Notes: generated by a model not told the origin, from the sequence alone. A DNA stretch of 64,000 nucleotides from Strigamia acuminata (GCA_949358305.1 OX442319.1:682001-746000); one strand, 5' to 3'; shown: positions 21,573 to 32,112, numbered from the stretch's first letter. Translations and numbers: made by a program.

Positions 21573-23080
21573 AACTCTTCATACGACAGGTGATGAGATT
21601 GTCGAATGGACGCAGAACCCGGAGGCAACGTCACGCACAAATCCAGCAATTCCCTTTCCGGAGTTGTCGGTGGCGGAATGTGGATGTGCGGATATGCGGG
21701 AGGCGTGTGCATCGAAGCGGATGCCGTTGACACGTGTTGACTATTGCCATTGTCGGTATCATTCGCGGAATGTTCGGACGCCTCAGAGTCGGATCCCTTC
21801 GGCCACTGTTGATAATGGAGGTTATCATCGAATGTAACTGTTTGTTGTCCGGGACCAGTAAACGATTGTTGCGGCTGCTGCGTCGAAATTTTTATGGATT
21901 TCCGATACGACTGCCGCTCATCGATCTTGACGTGAATAGATTCGTAGACCTTATTGTCGGTTGGGTTCCAAATCCTGTATCCACGGGTCCCTGTGGCGTA
22001 GCCGACTAAATACCCCTCCCAGGCCCGCGGATCCAGTTTCTTGCGGCCTGGCGCAGTGTAGTGCACCCAGCACTTTGAACCGACTTTTCGTAGATGACGT
22101 AACGAAAGGGCTCTCTGTCGCCAAAGGATGTACGGGACCTGATTGTTAAGCCGAGAATGAGGGCACCTGTTCTTGATATACGCGAACGTAACCGCGAGCT
22201 CGGCCCAGAGCGCTTCCGGCAACTTGGTTTCGGATAAGACTGCACGAAAGTTGTCAGCCATTGTCCGGTTTATGCGCTCGGCCGTGCCATTCATCTGTGG
22301 CGATGATGGATTCGTTCGCTGACCCTGAATACCTTTGTCTTGAAGGTAGCGGAGAAATTCGTTTGACAAAAATTCGCCACCCCGATCCGTACGGATAGCC
22401 TTGACTTTCGCGTCCTGTATCCGCTCCATCCGTGCAACAAAGTCCTTAAAAGTTGCGAAAACTTGTGATTTCTGCGCTAGCGGTATGATCCAGCAATAGC
22501 GTGTCGCGTCGTCGATGACGGTAAGGACGAAACGCGCTCCTCCAAACGATGGGACAGGGGCGGGCCCCCAAATATCCATGTGGAGAAGGTCCAAAGGCTT
22601 TGTTGTCAAGGGGTTCGGATCGGGCTTGTGAGAAGCTCTAGTCGATTTGGCGATCCGACAATCGTTGCAAGCCAATTCCCTGCTGACTTCCCCTGGTTGC
22701 ATTCCGTAGACTTGGTCGTTTGCGGCCAACAACTTCATTCCATTGGTGTGAAGGTGGCCGAGACGGCTGTGCCACAAACCAGTGGCATCCTTGACCGAAG
22801 CCGGATTGGCAATGACTTTCGTTTTCGGCTGGGACGGATTGCCGAGGAGAGGAAAGGAATTTGCATTTGGAATTGCAGTAGGAGTCGCCGTCGGGATTGA
22901 CTGTAGGGCACTCGCATAGGAAGGAGGGGTGGTCAAATTGTTGTGGATTTGAGTAGGGATAGGAGGAGGAATCGGATTGGTCGGAATGGGAGCTTGTTGG
23001 ACGGGAATGTGCTTCACGGGTTCAACCAGCGGAATGGATACTGGATTGCGGCGCAACAGACCATGTATCTCACGTGCGAT
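21573..23080 (-). pseudogene. Copia pol fragment: integrase region of the second CoI-2 copy
   Basis: An open frame, minus strand, from the linker after protease (VEPVKHIPVQQAP) through GAG-pre-integrase (LWHSRLGHLHTNG), zinc finger (CNDCRIAKSTRAS), integrase core (MDIWGPAP, IRTDRGGEF, NGTAERINRT) and the GKK-type C-terminal region into an acidic linker. It ends SYEEF and reads straight into the LTR. Gag, protease, RT and RNase H are missing. About 80-90 bp at its 3' end are repeated in inverted orientation at 23224-23313. Confidence 0.82.
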
Positions 23081-23082
23081 TA

Positions 23083-23223
23083 TCACCGGGAAGCGTGAAA
23101 AATGGGGCCGTGCTGCGCGCACGGACGTAGGCGATACGACGCATATCGTAAGCGAGACGGCGCGTGGCTTAAGGCCACTTATAGCGCACTAAACTAGCAC
23201 ACAATGTGCTTTAAAGCAAAGGC
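23083..23223 (-). repeat. LTR fragment at the right end of CoI-2
   Basis: About 140 bp matching the interior of the CoI-2 LTR (the part at roughly 16275-16420), cut at both sides: into pol on the left and into the inverted pol-end copy on the right. Confidence 0.75.
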
Positions 23224-23316
23224 TGGATTTGTGCGTGACGTTGCCTCCGGGTTCTGCGTCCATTCGACAATCTCATCACCTTTCGTATGAAGAGTTTGTT
23301 GGTCTAAAGACCAACA
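23224..23316 (+). repeat. Fold-back copy of the pol end and LTR tip
   Basis: Inverted repeat of 21557-21646: the end of pol followed by the LTR start, finishing in the palindrome TGTTGGTCTAAAGACCAACA (23297-23316). It supplies the right terminus of the integrated composite. Confidence 0.8.
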
Positions 23317-23321
23317 CATTA

Positions 23322-23332
23322 AAGCCTAACAT
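23322..23332 (-). repeat. CoIII LTR, right-hand tip
   Basis: AAAGCCTAACA (TGTTAGGCTTT on the minus strand) completes the LTR interrupted at 16241. A purine-rich tract follows on its right side, between the LTR and the stop at 23350. Confidence 0.55.
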
Positions 23333-23349
23333 TCGGCCCCCTCGTATTA

Positions 23350-23590
23350 TCATGCGTTTAGAATATCGAGATTAATCAAAAAACGATTGCAAAATTGGAC
23401 TAAGTCCGTCTTATCAACAGACTTGGTGAAGATATCAGCGTAATTTGACTTTGTCCCCACGTGAATTATCTGAAGATTGTCCCTTTTAACTAGTTCTCGT
23501 ATGAAGTGATACCTAACATCGATATGTTTGGTTTTTCTGTTTTCGATGTTGGATTTCGTGAAGTCGACTGTGGAAATATTATTGTACCAA
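23350..23590 (-). pseudogene. Copia RNase H C-terminal remnant (CoIII)
   Basis: Minus-strand reading from about 23580 gives the end of a copia RNase H: a KTKHIDVRYHFIREL segment, then a VGTKSNYADIF-type segment, then a stop at 23350-23352 close to the polypurine tract and LTR tip. The wording differs from CoI and CoII, where the corresponding segment reads HIRVKYHWLREW or HIDVKLHFLRDW. This is therefore a third copia family, and the only coding part of CoIII I can see. Confidence 0.7.
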
Positions 23591-24239
23591 TTCGTTGTTG
23601 CGGTCGATCAACTCCGAATCGTAAAGAATGGCGAGTTGGCCTCGCCCAAGGTCGTATAGCTATTTTAGTACGAAAACCGTACGGAATCACAACAAAACTG
23701 GAGAGAAAGGCATTGTTGCAGCAGACGATTCGAGTGGTAATTCATTGTATTAGGTGAATTAGGTATTCAGGTAACGGCTGCATCATCTGTCAGCTGTGGA
23801 AATTGGCTTTTCTACTCACTAGCCATAGAAATGTAGGCTTAGAAATAAAAATATCCAAGAGTTAAAACTAAACAACTTCTTTAATGAACGGTTAGATGAT
23901 AACTGTTCTAAATACACGAATGTAATTGGCCCTCAAGGGAGCCGCACATGCGCAATACCGAGAACGGCACGCGCCGAGAAGATTAGCGGCGAAATACAGA
24001 TACAAAATTCTCCGTTGTCATGGCAACGGAGGAAAACGAAATACAGCCAAAGTTGACAAATTGTGAAATTAGCACGGATTACAGTTTGTAATAAATCAAA
24101 AGATGCACAATGAATCAGAGAACAAAAAGTTAAATTGTAACAATGTCTGAAATTACGTTAAACAATGCAAAAAAGGATGAAAACTGTGACCGTTAAGCAG
24201 ACGATCAAGACAGCCAATCACAGGCCAGTATGATGACGT
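23591..24239. other. No recognisable gene; CoII-2 left flank
   Basis: About 650 bp of mixed composition, probably more decayed CoIII or host intron. I see no protein similarity. It ends with GACGT (24235-24239), the left copy of the CoII-2 target duplication. Confidence 0.4.
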
Positions 24240-24707
24240 TGTTGGGTTGATGTTTTGCTGTTTGTCCCCGTGCGCGCGTGTGAAGTTAAATGCACCTTTA
24301 CGGCTTAGTGCATTTGATGTGTTATTGCTTCTAGACCTGTTCATGTGATCGGTCAATCCTGGTTTTTATTCAATGCGTGTTACGGTACCGCGACCGATCA
24401 TTATTTGCGATAACACATCTCACATTGTCATCCGCTCTAAAGAGCACTTATTGTTTGCTTTGTTTTGGATCAAGTTTATTGATTAACTTGGCCTGCTCTT
24501 AATGTAAAGAATGGATCATTGTGTAAAGACAATGATTCGTTCTGTCTTTTGTTTTGTACGAGATCGAGGACAATTAGCCTCGAACTCAAGTGATTTTTAC
24601 TACACCTTTTGTAATAAAAGATGGCGGACGCGTGTCCGATTTATCCGCCAAGCAGAAAACGATGTTTCGAGTTATTTAGGCAGCGCATAGGCCATCACAA
24701 CTCTTCA
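24240..24707 (+). repeat. 5' LTR of CoII-2
   Basis: It starts TGTTGGGTTGATG and ends CTCTTCA. The second half has a 15-bp stem with two G-U pairs (24508-24522 with 24529-24543), a CGAGG/CCTCG stem (24565-24569 with 24578-24582), AATAAA near 24611, and AAAGATGGCGGACG. Confidence 0.93.
24508..24583 (+). promoter_or_regulatory. Two R-region RNA hairpins in CoII-2 LTR
   Basis: Stem 1 begins AGAATGGATC and closes with GATTCGTTCT. Stem 2 is TCGAGG/CCTCGA. They have the same order and distance to AATAAA as in CoII-1 and CoII-3, with different bases but kept pairing. Confidence 0.6.
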
Positions 24708-24710
24708 AAG

Positions 24711-24721
24711 TGGTAGCAGAG
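24711..24721 (+). promoter_or_regulatory. Primer-binding site of CoII-2
   Basis: TGGTAGCAGAG, 3 nt after the LTR; initiator-Met tRNA type. Confidence 0.82.
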
Positions 24722-25826
24722 GATAAAAACGATCTGGCAACGACGTTTTTGGAGAAGAAACGGCCTTTTTGCGACTACGAGAAGTCGCCGAGTGTGCGCT
24801 CGCCCAGCTCGTCGTAAAAGCGAGTGTTTGGTGCGGATTTCAACGCAGAATCGTCGCGACAACGTGTGCGGACGATTCCTTGGCATCGGCGGAACGTCTA
24901 CGGACAATTTCGTCGCGGATTAGTGTTTTTTTCGTCGTCTCGACGTCGTGCAAATAAACGACGGTCGAGATTTGTGTTTCGAGAATTTCTACGTGTGTGT
25001 GCGACGAGAATCGCTTCGTGGGAATTTTCATCAGTGTTGTGTGCACAAATAAGCACACAACAAGGATACCAACGACGGTAGGAACTTTATTTGTCGATTT
25101 TGTGCGAAATAAGCACGTTTGGACGCCATCACGGAAGATTTTCGCGACGGCGGCCATTTTCTTTTTGGATTTATCGTTGCGAACGACGATTTTGACAGCA
25201 TATAGAGAGGTCTGTAGCCAACGAGAAGTCCTGCACACGGTAAGCGTGTGTGCAGGCATTGATTACCGTGTTTCGGACCCCGGAGTTCGTTTCACGAAGG
25301 CGCGACGTGCGCACCGCCGATTTAAATCGTTTTTTTTCCCACATAAGCACGGAAGTGTGCGTGTGGAAGCACGTCAGCCCATGTCCGTGCACCGATAACG
25401 TCAAGCCGACGTTCTACGCATCGTGGGAACCAATTACGGCGCTAGGATCCCGTAATTGGACAGCTTCACAGCAGAAAGTGTATTTTTTTAAATTTTGTCG
25501 TGAAACTCTGTTAGATTTAAGTTTTTGTATTGGGCCTATAGTATATTCCCTGCTCTTCGTCCATTCGGGCACGCAAGGTCTCATTTTCAACTGGGGCTGT
25601 CTCGTGGCAAGCCAGTCGTCCCGCGGGCACTAGGTGACTCGATCGGAAGCTGGTAGAGTACCCAGTTGAAGTATTTTCTCCTTCTTAAAAGGATTGACCC
25701 CCGGGAAGTTTTGTATTGTTCGCCTTCACTTTTGGGGGCTATTTGTGCATCCGTGCGACGAATTTACGTGATTTGTGTGTTTTGTGCTTCAGTTCTTCAC
25801 TGAATTTCGTCGCAAATTTTCCCGAA
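24722..25826 (+). other. CoII-2 leader with structured module
   Basis: A 1.1-kb leader. Near 25551-25575 is a hairpin whose loop is ATTC (CGTCC-ATTC-GGGCACG), aligned with hairpins at 9991 and 42939. About 110 nt later is a TCCTT/AAGGA hairpin matching the GCTC/GAGC hairpins of the relatives. Open frames of 127-139 codons on both strands are not shared with the relatives. Confidence 0.55.
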
Positions 25827-28800
25827 ATGGCGTCATATGAGCGCCACGACGATTATAAGGACGTGAGAAAGTTGGATGGTACCAACTACCCGACTTGGAG
25901 CGTACAAGTCCAGCTCCTCCTCCAATCGTACGGTGTTTGGGGCCACGTAACCGGCAAGACCAAAGAGCCGCCGGCCGGATCACCGTTTCGAGAGACAAGG
26001 GACTTTGAGAAAGGCGAAGAACGGGCTCGCTCCACCATTTGTTTGGCTTGCGGCGAGGCCCAACAGGTCGTGGCTGTTGCCCAAGCCACTGCTAAGGAGG
26101 TGTGGAAGGCACTGAAAGCTGCCTACCAGCCCACGACACGGGCACGTAAAGCCCGTCTTCGCCGGGAATTTTTGGACATGCGGTTGCATGAAAACGAAGA
26201 AATGTTCGTTTTCACCGCACGAGTTGACCGAAAGGTCGTGCAACTTGCCGACGTCAAGATAAACATTACGGACGAGTTTCACGCCTTTCAATACCTCGAC
26301 CTGTTGCCACCCCAATACGAGCCGGTCAAGCAGACGGTTTATCACTGGGGTGACGCAGAGTTCACGGCAGCAGCGGTCAAGGAACGCCTGGTAGGCGAAT
26401 ACAACCGCTTGCATGTAAAGACCGACGAGTTTGGCGTGCCTTCCAAGACGCCATTGGAGAGCACTGGCGCTTTCTTTAACCAAGGCGGAAGACAACGCGG
26501 ACGTGGTGGAAATGCATCCGGCGGCCCACGCATCTGTTTTACTTGCGGTGGGACGGGCCACTTCGCCCGTGAATGCCCTACTCCGCCGAAACAGCAATTC
26601 CAACCAAAAGGGAACCAAACTGGACAATTTAGAGGCAATCCACGGGGCAAGGGACGTGGAAGGGGCCAGCAAAAGGCCGCTGTCACACAGGCTGACATAT
26701 TCAGCGACTCTCCAGTCTCTTATTACTCCGCGGCGATTTGGCTTCAACAACAACCCCCTGTGCCGGCTTCCCACGTGTCTCACGCGAATTATGATTCGCA
26801 ATGGTACGTCGACACAGGGGCGACGGACCATTTCTCCTTCAACAAAGACTGGTTCTCCGACTTCAAGTCATTAACTGGCCACGTGCAACAGGGAGAAGGA
26901 AAGTCGAGAATCGAAGGAATAGGAAATGTGACATTGACATCGATTTACGGAACCCGCACCCGTGCACTTACATTGCAAAATGTATTTTATGCACCCAACT
27001 TTAGGAAGAATTTGATTTCGTTGGGTCGCACGGGTGAAGCTGGGGCAACGACCATGATTAAAAATGGCAAAATGGTTATTTATAACGACAAAATTGATGA
27101 CCCTTCCATCACTGCGGAACGCACGAGTGATCGGATGTATAAGGTCAATTGTCGTATTTCTCCTGTGAACACTGCCGCATTACCTGCGCAACAGGCTGCG
27201 ACTGTGTCTTCTAGTCCGCTTATAAAAGGCGATGAAGTTGTAAATTCGATACTAACATACCCTAGTTTTAAGGACGCATTAACCCAAAATTCGAGTGAGT
27301 CAGGGAAACCTGCACCAGCGATAAAGGGGCAAGCGAGTGTTGCGAACAACGCGCCTGCGAATGTTACGACTAATGCGCAAGCGAATGTTTCGAATAAAAT
27401 CAAGGCAAAGACTGCCAATGCCTCTAAGGAGGCAAGTTCAATTGTGCAGAACAAAGCAGACAAAGCAGAGAATGGGAACAATTCTACTAATGGGGTTAAA
27501 ACTTTTGACAAGAAAGATAAGGCTCAAACGATGGACATTTGGCACTCCCGCTTAGGGCATTTAAATGCAAAGGGAATTGCGGGTTTAGAAAAATCAACTG
27601 ATGTTTTTGGGCTGAAACTCTCGAATAAGGAGTTGTCGACGTGTGACTCTTGCGCCAGGGCGAAGAGCACACGTGCTAGTTTTCCCCCAATAATTGGAAT
27701 TACGACAAAAAGTATTTTGGAAATAGTGCACTTAGACGTGTGGGGCCCCGCTCCAGTTCAAACATTGGGTGGGGCGTACTATTATCTCATTCTCATCGAT
27801 GATTTTTCCCGCTTTATGTGGATAATTATCATGAAACGGAAAAGTGACATTTTAGGACATTTCAAGCGGTGGCTACTTGAAGTTGAGCGAACGACCTCTA
27901 AGAAGGTAAAGGCCATAAAAACTGATAATGGAGGGGAGTTCATATCTAGACAATGGGACAATTATGTGGCGACAATTGGGCTTAAGTGTATGAGGACTAA
28001 TGCATACAGCCCAGAAGTGAATTCGGTCGCCGAACGGGCGAACCGTACCATTCTTAATGGTACTCGGGCACTTCTTTTTGAGAATAAATTTCCCGCCACT
28101 CTATGGGCAGAGCTTGCCGTTTCAGTTGTATATCTGAAAAACCGTTTTCCACATACGGGAATTGGTGGGAAAACACCTTATTCTGTGTTTTATAATAAGA
28201 AATTGTCCCTTCGCCATGTCAAGTGCATTGGCTCATTAACTTATGTCCATATCCCATCTCAGACTCGGGGTGGGAAATTACAAGACAGGGCATGGGCTGG
28301 GGCATTAATTGGATACGCCGCTTCTACACGCGGCTATAGAATTTGGGATCCGAATAAAAATCAGGTGTTTTTGTCTAAACACGTCAAAATTTTTGAAAAC
28401 AATTTCTGGTTTGAATTAGGGACGGTCACGTCGCCTGAATTGGAGAATGACTTTGATACTTCGAGTTCGGACTCGTTCAATGGGTCATTTTCTGACGACG
28501 ACAGTGCTGCTGGCGACCCGATAATTCAGAAGGCTCCGGGGATCCCGGAGGTCCTAGAAGTTCCGGAGATTCCGGAACCCCCTCCTGCGATACAGGAAGT
28601 CCCACAACCTGTTCCGCAGCAAAAAGTGAAACCCGCATTGCCCACGACCCCAAAGCCTACTTTTAGACCTGAATTGAGGCCAGTCGCTAAACAGGCAGCT
28701 CAGCAACCCCCACTCATGCCCGTTGAGGGGAACCCTATTCTTGGGGACGGGGATACAGGGGATGAGCCTGTTGAAGAAATTGGTGGGGCGAAGGGGGATG

Positions 28801-30710
28801 ATGGGAATTACTTCAACATCTATCCTGACAATGATGGGGAACCTGAAATTCCTTTTGGGATTCAAACACGGCGTGGATCACGATCAAAGAAAAAGAAAGG
28901 GAACGTGATGTTACATCCGGAACTACTGCCGTTAAATATGGCGGAATGGGAACGACGCGCATCCGTCCGTAAAGACGGAGCGACGGCGGGACAAATAGAT
29001 GTTGTTTACATCACGCCATTAAAGGACAAGATAAAAAGTCGAGTTGATATCGCACGGTGGTGCGATGAAGAAGGGTACGCATATGATGCGACCTTATTTG
29101 ACTTTAAGACATTAGAGGGGGACGGTGAACCGTTAGGGTTTGCAGGTTTCTGTGCCGTCGAGCCAGAAACCTACGAAGAAGCCATGTACCACATCAAGCG
29201 TCCTGATTGGATAAAAGCCATGAGAGAGGAAATTGATGTGTTCGATGAAAGAACGGTTTACAAGGAAGTTGACAAAACAACTTTAGACGAGGGTACGACT
29301 CTCTTGGGATCGAAATGGATATACAAAATGAAACGCGACCACACGGGTGTTATCCAACGCTACCGAGCCCGACTCGTCGCACAGGGCTTTAAGCAAAAGC
29401 CCGGAGTTGACTTTACGGAGGTGTTCTCCCCCGTCGTCAACTTCGTGCTAGTGATAGTGTTCTTTTGCACTTTGGTAATACTCAAGGGATGGCGGGATTT
29501 ACACCTGGATATCAAGGCCGCGTACCTTTACGGGGACCTCGATACGGTACAGTACATGGAGATCCCCAAGGGATATCGTACCGCCCATAATAAGCATAAA
29601 TGCTGGATGCTTTTAAAAGCACTTTATGGATTACACCAGTCCGGTCGTATGTGGTACCAGGTCCTCCACATACGACTACTTGAATTGGGCTTTCAACCGT
29701 TGTTGGGTTTAAACTGTGTCTATGCCCTAGACAACGACACGATAGTCATCTTCTACGTGGACGATATCGTGCTATTCTCGAAGGATGACTATGTGGAACA
29801 ATGCGTTTTGAAGTGGTTACGGGAATCGTTTGAAGTAGTGAGTCTGGGACCCGTAACTTTACTTTTAGGAATCGAGTTTGATAGGTCCGGGGGCATGATT
29901 AAAATCCACCAACAGAAATATATTGAAAAGCTTTGTAAAGCGTACGGGATTGACTCGTGCCATCGAGTAAAGGTTCCAGTAACCCCGGGAACCATGATTC
30001 AAAGTGTAAGAACCGGAGAAAAAGTCGACACCTCATTCCCGTACAGATCTCTGGTCGGAAGTCTGTTGTTCATCGCCAGCCGAACCAGACCCGACATACT
30101 GTTTTCAGTAATAGTGCTTTCCCAGTATAACGAGACGCATTCGACGCGCCATGTCAATATGTTACTGCAGGTCCTGCGATATTTGGCCACCACGTCGAAT
30201 TATTCGATTAACTTATCGAACTGTAAAAACGAGAATTTGACAGTTTACACCGACGCGTCGTTTGCCCTAGATCAAGACAGACGACGAAGCTTTGGGGGAC
30301 ATATTGTCTATATGGGTGGCATTCCCATCTCGTGGAATTGCCACAAACAATCGATGACCTCCCTGTCGATCATGGAGAGCGAATTTCTCGCCGTGGTCGA
30401 TGGGGTGAAAGAAGTTATTTGGCTCGAGCGCCTTTACGACGCGAAGATAATGTTTTGTCTCAAGCGAAATACGCCCTGTGTTTTTGCGGATAGCCAGCCG
30501 GCTATCCAATACTGTAAGAATAGGATCGAGAACAGGGCAAATAAACATATAGACGTGAAGCTCCATTTCGTTAGAGATTGGTTTGAGAAAGGAACGTTTT
30601 TGATCGAGCATGTTTCCGGCGAATTAAATGTCGCGGATATCCTAACGAAATGGTTAGCAAAGTCCCGGTTGAACGCGCTGTGCGAGTACATTTTTGTGAT
30701 AGACAAATAA
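25827..30710 (+). CDS. Copia gag-pol polyprotein of CoII-2, intact
   Basis: 1,627 codons. I chose the ATG at 25827 (MASYERHDDYKDVRKLDGTNY) because it aligns with the gag starts of CoII-1 and CoII-3; an upstream in-frame ATG at 25716 lies in the leader. Approximate residues: UBN2-type gag 1-230; CCHC knuckle CFTCGGTGHFARECP at 236-251; protease DTGATDHFS at 327; GAG-pre-integrase WHSRLGHLN at 570 and CDSCARAKS at 605; integrase core D-D-E at VHLDVWGP 633, IKTDNGGEF 695 and NSVAERANRT 731; proline/acid-rich linker about 870-1060; RT from SKWIYKMKRDHTG 1161 with YVDDIVLF at 1308; RNase H TVYTDASFALDQD 1471 and SIMESEF 1514; end DILTKWL. The polyprotein would package and reverse-transcribe its RNA and integrate the copy. 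No stop or missing catalytic residue is seen. Confidence 0.95.
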   Translation: MASYERHDDYKDVRKLDGTNYPTWSVQVQLLLQSYGVWGHVTGKTKEPPAGSPFRETRDFEKGEERARSTICLACGEAQQVVAVAQATAKEVWKALKAAYQPTTRARKARLRREFLDMRLHENEEMFVFTARVDRKVVQLADVKINITDEFHAFQYLDLLPPQYEPVKQTVYHWGDAEFTAAAVKERLVGEYNRLHVKTDEFGVPSKTPLESTGAFFNQGGRQRGRGGNASGGPRICFTCGGTGHFARECPTPPKQQFQPKGNQTGQFRGNPRGKGRGRGQQKAAVTQADIFSDSPVSYYSAAIWLQQQPPVPASHVSHANYDSQWYVDTGATDHFSFNKDWFSDFKSLTGHVQQGEGKSRIEGIGNVTLTSIYGTRTRALTLQNVFYAPNFRKNLISLGRTGEAGATTMIKNGKMVIYNDKIDDPSITAERTSDRMYKVNCRISPVNTAALPAQQAATVSSSPLIKGDEVVNSILTYPSFKDALTQNSSESGKPAPAIKGQASVANNAPANVTTNAQANVSNKIKAKTANASKEASSIVQNKADKAENGNNSTNGVKTFDKKDKAQTMDIWHSRLGHLNAKGIAGLEKSTDVFGLKLSNKELSTCDSCARAKSTRASFPPIIGITTKSILEIVHLDVWGPAPVQTLGGAYYYLILIDDFSRFMWIIIMKRKSDILGHFKRWLLEVERTTSKKVKAIKTDNGGEFISRQWDNYVATIGLKCMRTNAYSPEVNSVAERANRTILNGTRALLFENKFPATLWAELAVSVVYLKNRFPHTGIGGKTPYSVFYNKKLSLRHVKCIGSLTYVHIPSQTRGGKLQDRAWAGALIGYAASTRGYRIWDPNKNQVFLSKHVKIFENNFWFELGTVTSPELENDFDTSSSDSFNGSFSDDDSAAGDPIIQKAPGIPEVLEVPEIPEPPPAIQEVPQPVPQQKVKPALPTTPKPTFRPELRPVAKQAAQQPPLMPVEGNPILGDGDTGDEPVEEIGGAKGDDGNYFNIYPDNDGEPEIPFGIQTRRGSRSKKKKGNVMLHPELLPLNMAEWERRASVRKDGATAGQIDVVYITPLKDKIKSRVDIARWCDEEGYAYDATLFDFKTLEGDGEPLGFAGFCAVEPETYEEAMYHIKRPDWIKAMREEIDVFDERTVYKEVDKTTLDEGTTLLGSKWIYKMKRDHTGVIQRYRARLVAQGFKQKPGVDFTEVFSPVVNFVLVIVFFCTLVILKGWRDLHLDIKAAYLYGDLDTVQYMEIPKGYRTAHNKHKCWMLLKALYGLHQSGRMWYQVLHIRLLELGFQPLLGLNCVYALDNDTIVIFYVDDIVLFSKDDYVEQCVLKWLRESFEVVSLGPVTLLLGIEFDRSGGMIKIHQQKYIEKLCKAYGIDSCHRVKVPVTPGTMIQSVRTGEKVDTSFPYRSLVGSLLFIASRTRPDILFSVIVLSQYNETHSTRHVNMLLQVLRYLATTSNYSINLSNCKNENLTVYTDASFALDQDRRRSFGGHIVYMGGIPISWNCHKQSMTSLSIMESEFLAVVDGVKEVIWLERLYDAKIMFCLKRNTPCVFADSQPAIQYCKNRIENRANKHIDVKLHFVRDWFEKGTFLIEHVSGELNVADILTKWLAKSRLNALCEYIFVIDK

Positions 30711-30716
30711 CTAAAC

Positions 30717-30727
30717 AAAGGGGGATT
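30717..30727 (+). promoter_or_regulatory. Polypurine tract of CoII-2
   Basis: AAAGGGGGATT, directly before the 3' LTR. Confidence 0.82.
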
Positions 30728-31195
30728 TGTTGGGTTGATGTTTTGCTGTTTGTCCCCGTGCGCGCGTGTGAAGTTAAATGCACCTTTACGGCTTAGTGCA
30801 TTTGATGTGTTATTGCTTCTAGACCTGTTCATGTGATCGGTCAATCCTGGTTTTTATTCAATGCGTGTTACGGTACCGCGACCGATCATTATTTGCGATA
30901 ACACATCTCACATTGTCATCCGCTCTAAAGAGCACTTATTGTTTGCTTTGTTTTGGATCAAGTTTATTGATTAACTTGGCCTGCTCTTAATGTAAAGAAT
31001 GGATCATTGTGTAAAGACAATGATTCGTTCTGTCTTTTGTTTTGTACGAGATCGAGGACAATTAGCCTCGAACTCAAGTGATTTTTACTACACCTTTTGT
31101 AATAAAAGATGGCGGACGCGTGTCCGATTTATCCGCCAAGCAGAAAACGATGTTTCGAGTTATTTAGGCAGCGCATAGGCCATCACAACTCTTCA
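30728..31195 (+). repeat. 3' LTR of CoII-2
   Basis: 468 bp, same sequence as the 5' LTR as far as I can read, followed by GACGT. Confidence 0.93.
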
Positions 31196-31200
31196 GACGT

Positions 31201-32112
31201 AACCGTAAGATTTGAATTTAAAATGGCTTTAAAACACAAAATAACATAAGAATTCAGGTTAAAAAACATCGTAATGAAATAGTATAATCAATTCAATCAA
31301 TATACATCGCAAACAAATTGAAATAAAAACGAATTACCGATAAATTCCAACACAGCGGCCTTGAACGTCATGTTGGCGGTAAAACCAGTACATTTGAAAT
31401 TTAAGACACAGAATGAGAATAAAAACCACATAGGAATGTTAAATAAAATTAGGAAATGTAATTCCTGCACAAAATAACAATATTTATTCAAGACAACACT
31501 TTGAAATCAATCGATAGCCGCACGAAACGAACATTGCTGGCTGCGCCCTTACGGTTGCCGACAGCGAACGTTCGTAGCGACGAAACTAAAGCATTTTGGC
31601 AAATAAAAAGCAGACCAGTCGAAAGAGCGTACTTTAATTAGTAGAAAACAACATCAAATCGAATTCTTAACCATTCGGAAAGGTAAAAACGAAACGTTAG
31701 AAGTTCTAGCGCAACGAAACTAGTAAATGAAAAGTGACGTCACGCGTGTAGCGTAACTGAACTGCACCTCGACGAATGTACTTAAAATTGCCGTAAATCA
31801 TGAAAATGCATAAGAAATCAATGAAATAAGACACAAAGCTTTGAAAACACTTGAAATAACAGTAAATTAAAATGCAATATCAACACAAAAGACACTAAAA
31901 TTACTGAAAACACTAGAAAATGTTTTAATAAGATAAAACCTGAAAAGCAATAAATGAACATATTAGGCAAAAATTCAACTACACTATGAATATTTATTAT
32001 GACATAAAACACAGTAATAAATGCAATTTCTAAAATATTTCCACGTTGTTTGCAACAACGAATTGCCGGCGAAAGGACAGAGAAGAGAGAACCACACACA
32101 AAGTCTTATTAG
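31201..32112 (-). other. Non-coding flank, probably BEL/Pao 3' end and LTR
   Basis: AT-rich sequence downstream, in the minus sense, of the BEL pol stop. On the minus strand an AATAAA signal near 31483 fits a 3' LTR, but I cannot fix LTR ends because the 5' LTR is missing. No host gene is visible. Confidence 0.35.

Larger units (their letters stand above)
16242..23316 (-). mobile_element. Composite double copia CoI-2, integrated as one unit
   Basis: The block starts with an LTR end (TGTAGCAG at 16242) and finishes with the opposite LTR end (ACCAACA at 23316). It is flanked on both sides by CATTA (16237-16241 and 23317-23321), as expected for one copia integration. In minus-strand order it holds: a scrambled 5' LTR (23316-23083), an integrase-region fragment (23080-21573), a complete LTR (21572-21093), primer site and leader, gag to integrase (20208-17700), a jump to RNase H (17700-16931), and a 3' LTR (16721-16242). 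It therefore behaves like two head-to-tail elements sharing the middle LTR. Confidence 0.75.
24240..31195 (+). mobile_element. Copia element CoII-2, intact and apparently very young
   Basis: 6,956 bp. The LTRs 24240-24707 and 30728-31195 are both 468 bp and I found no difference between them by eye. The duplication GACGT lies at 24235-24239 and 31196-31200. Primer site, leader, one uninterrupted gag-pol frame and polypurine tract are all present. This is the best candidate in the window for a self-sufficient element. Confidence 0.93.

Noticed and set aside
23490-23690. Minus-strand 66-codon frame
   Set aside because: It is an out-of-phase reading of the copia RNase H remnant; the meaningful phase reads HIDVRYHFIREL and ends at 23350.
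24722-25700. Frames of 127-139 codons in the CoII-2 leader (and similar ones at 9139-10000 and 42278-43239)
   Set aside because: They occur on both strands and in several phases and are not preserved among the three related leaders; their length follows from GC-rich sequence.
10298-30710. A new defence or retron-type reverse transcriptase system
   Set aside because: All RTs here are embedded in standard copia, gypsy or BEL polyproteins with LTRs and target duplications; nothing supports a prokaryotic-style or domesticated system.
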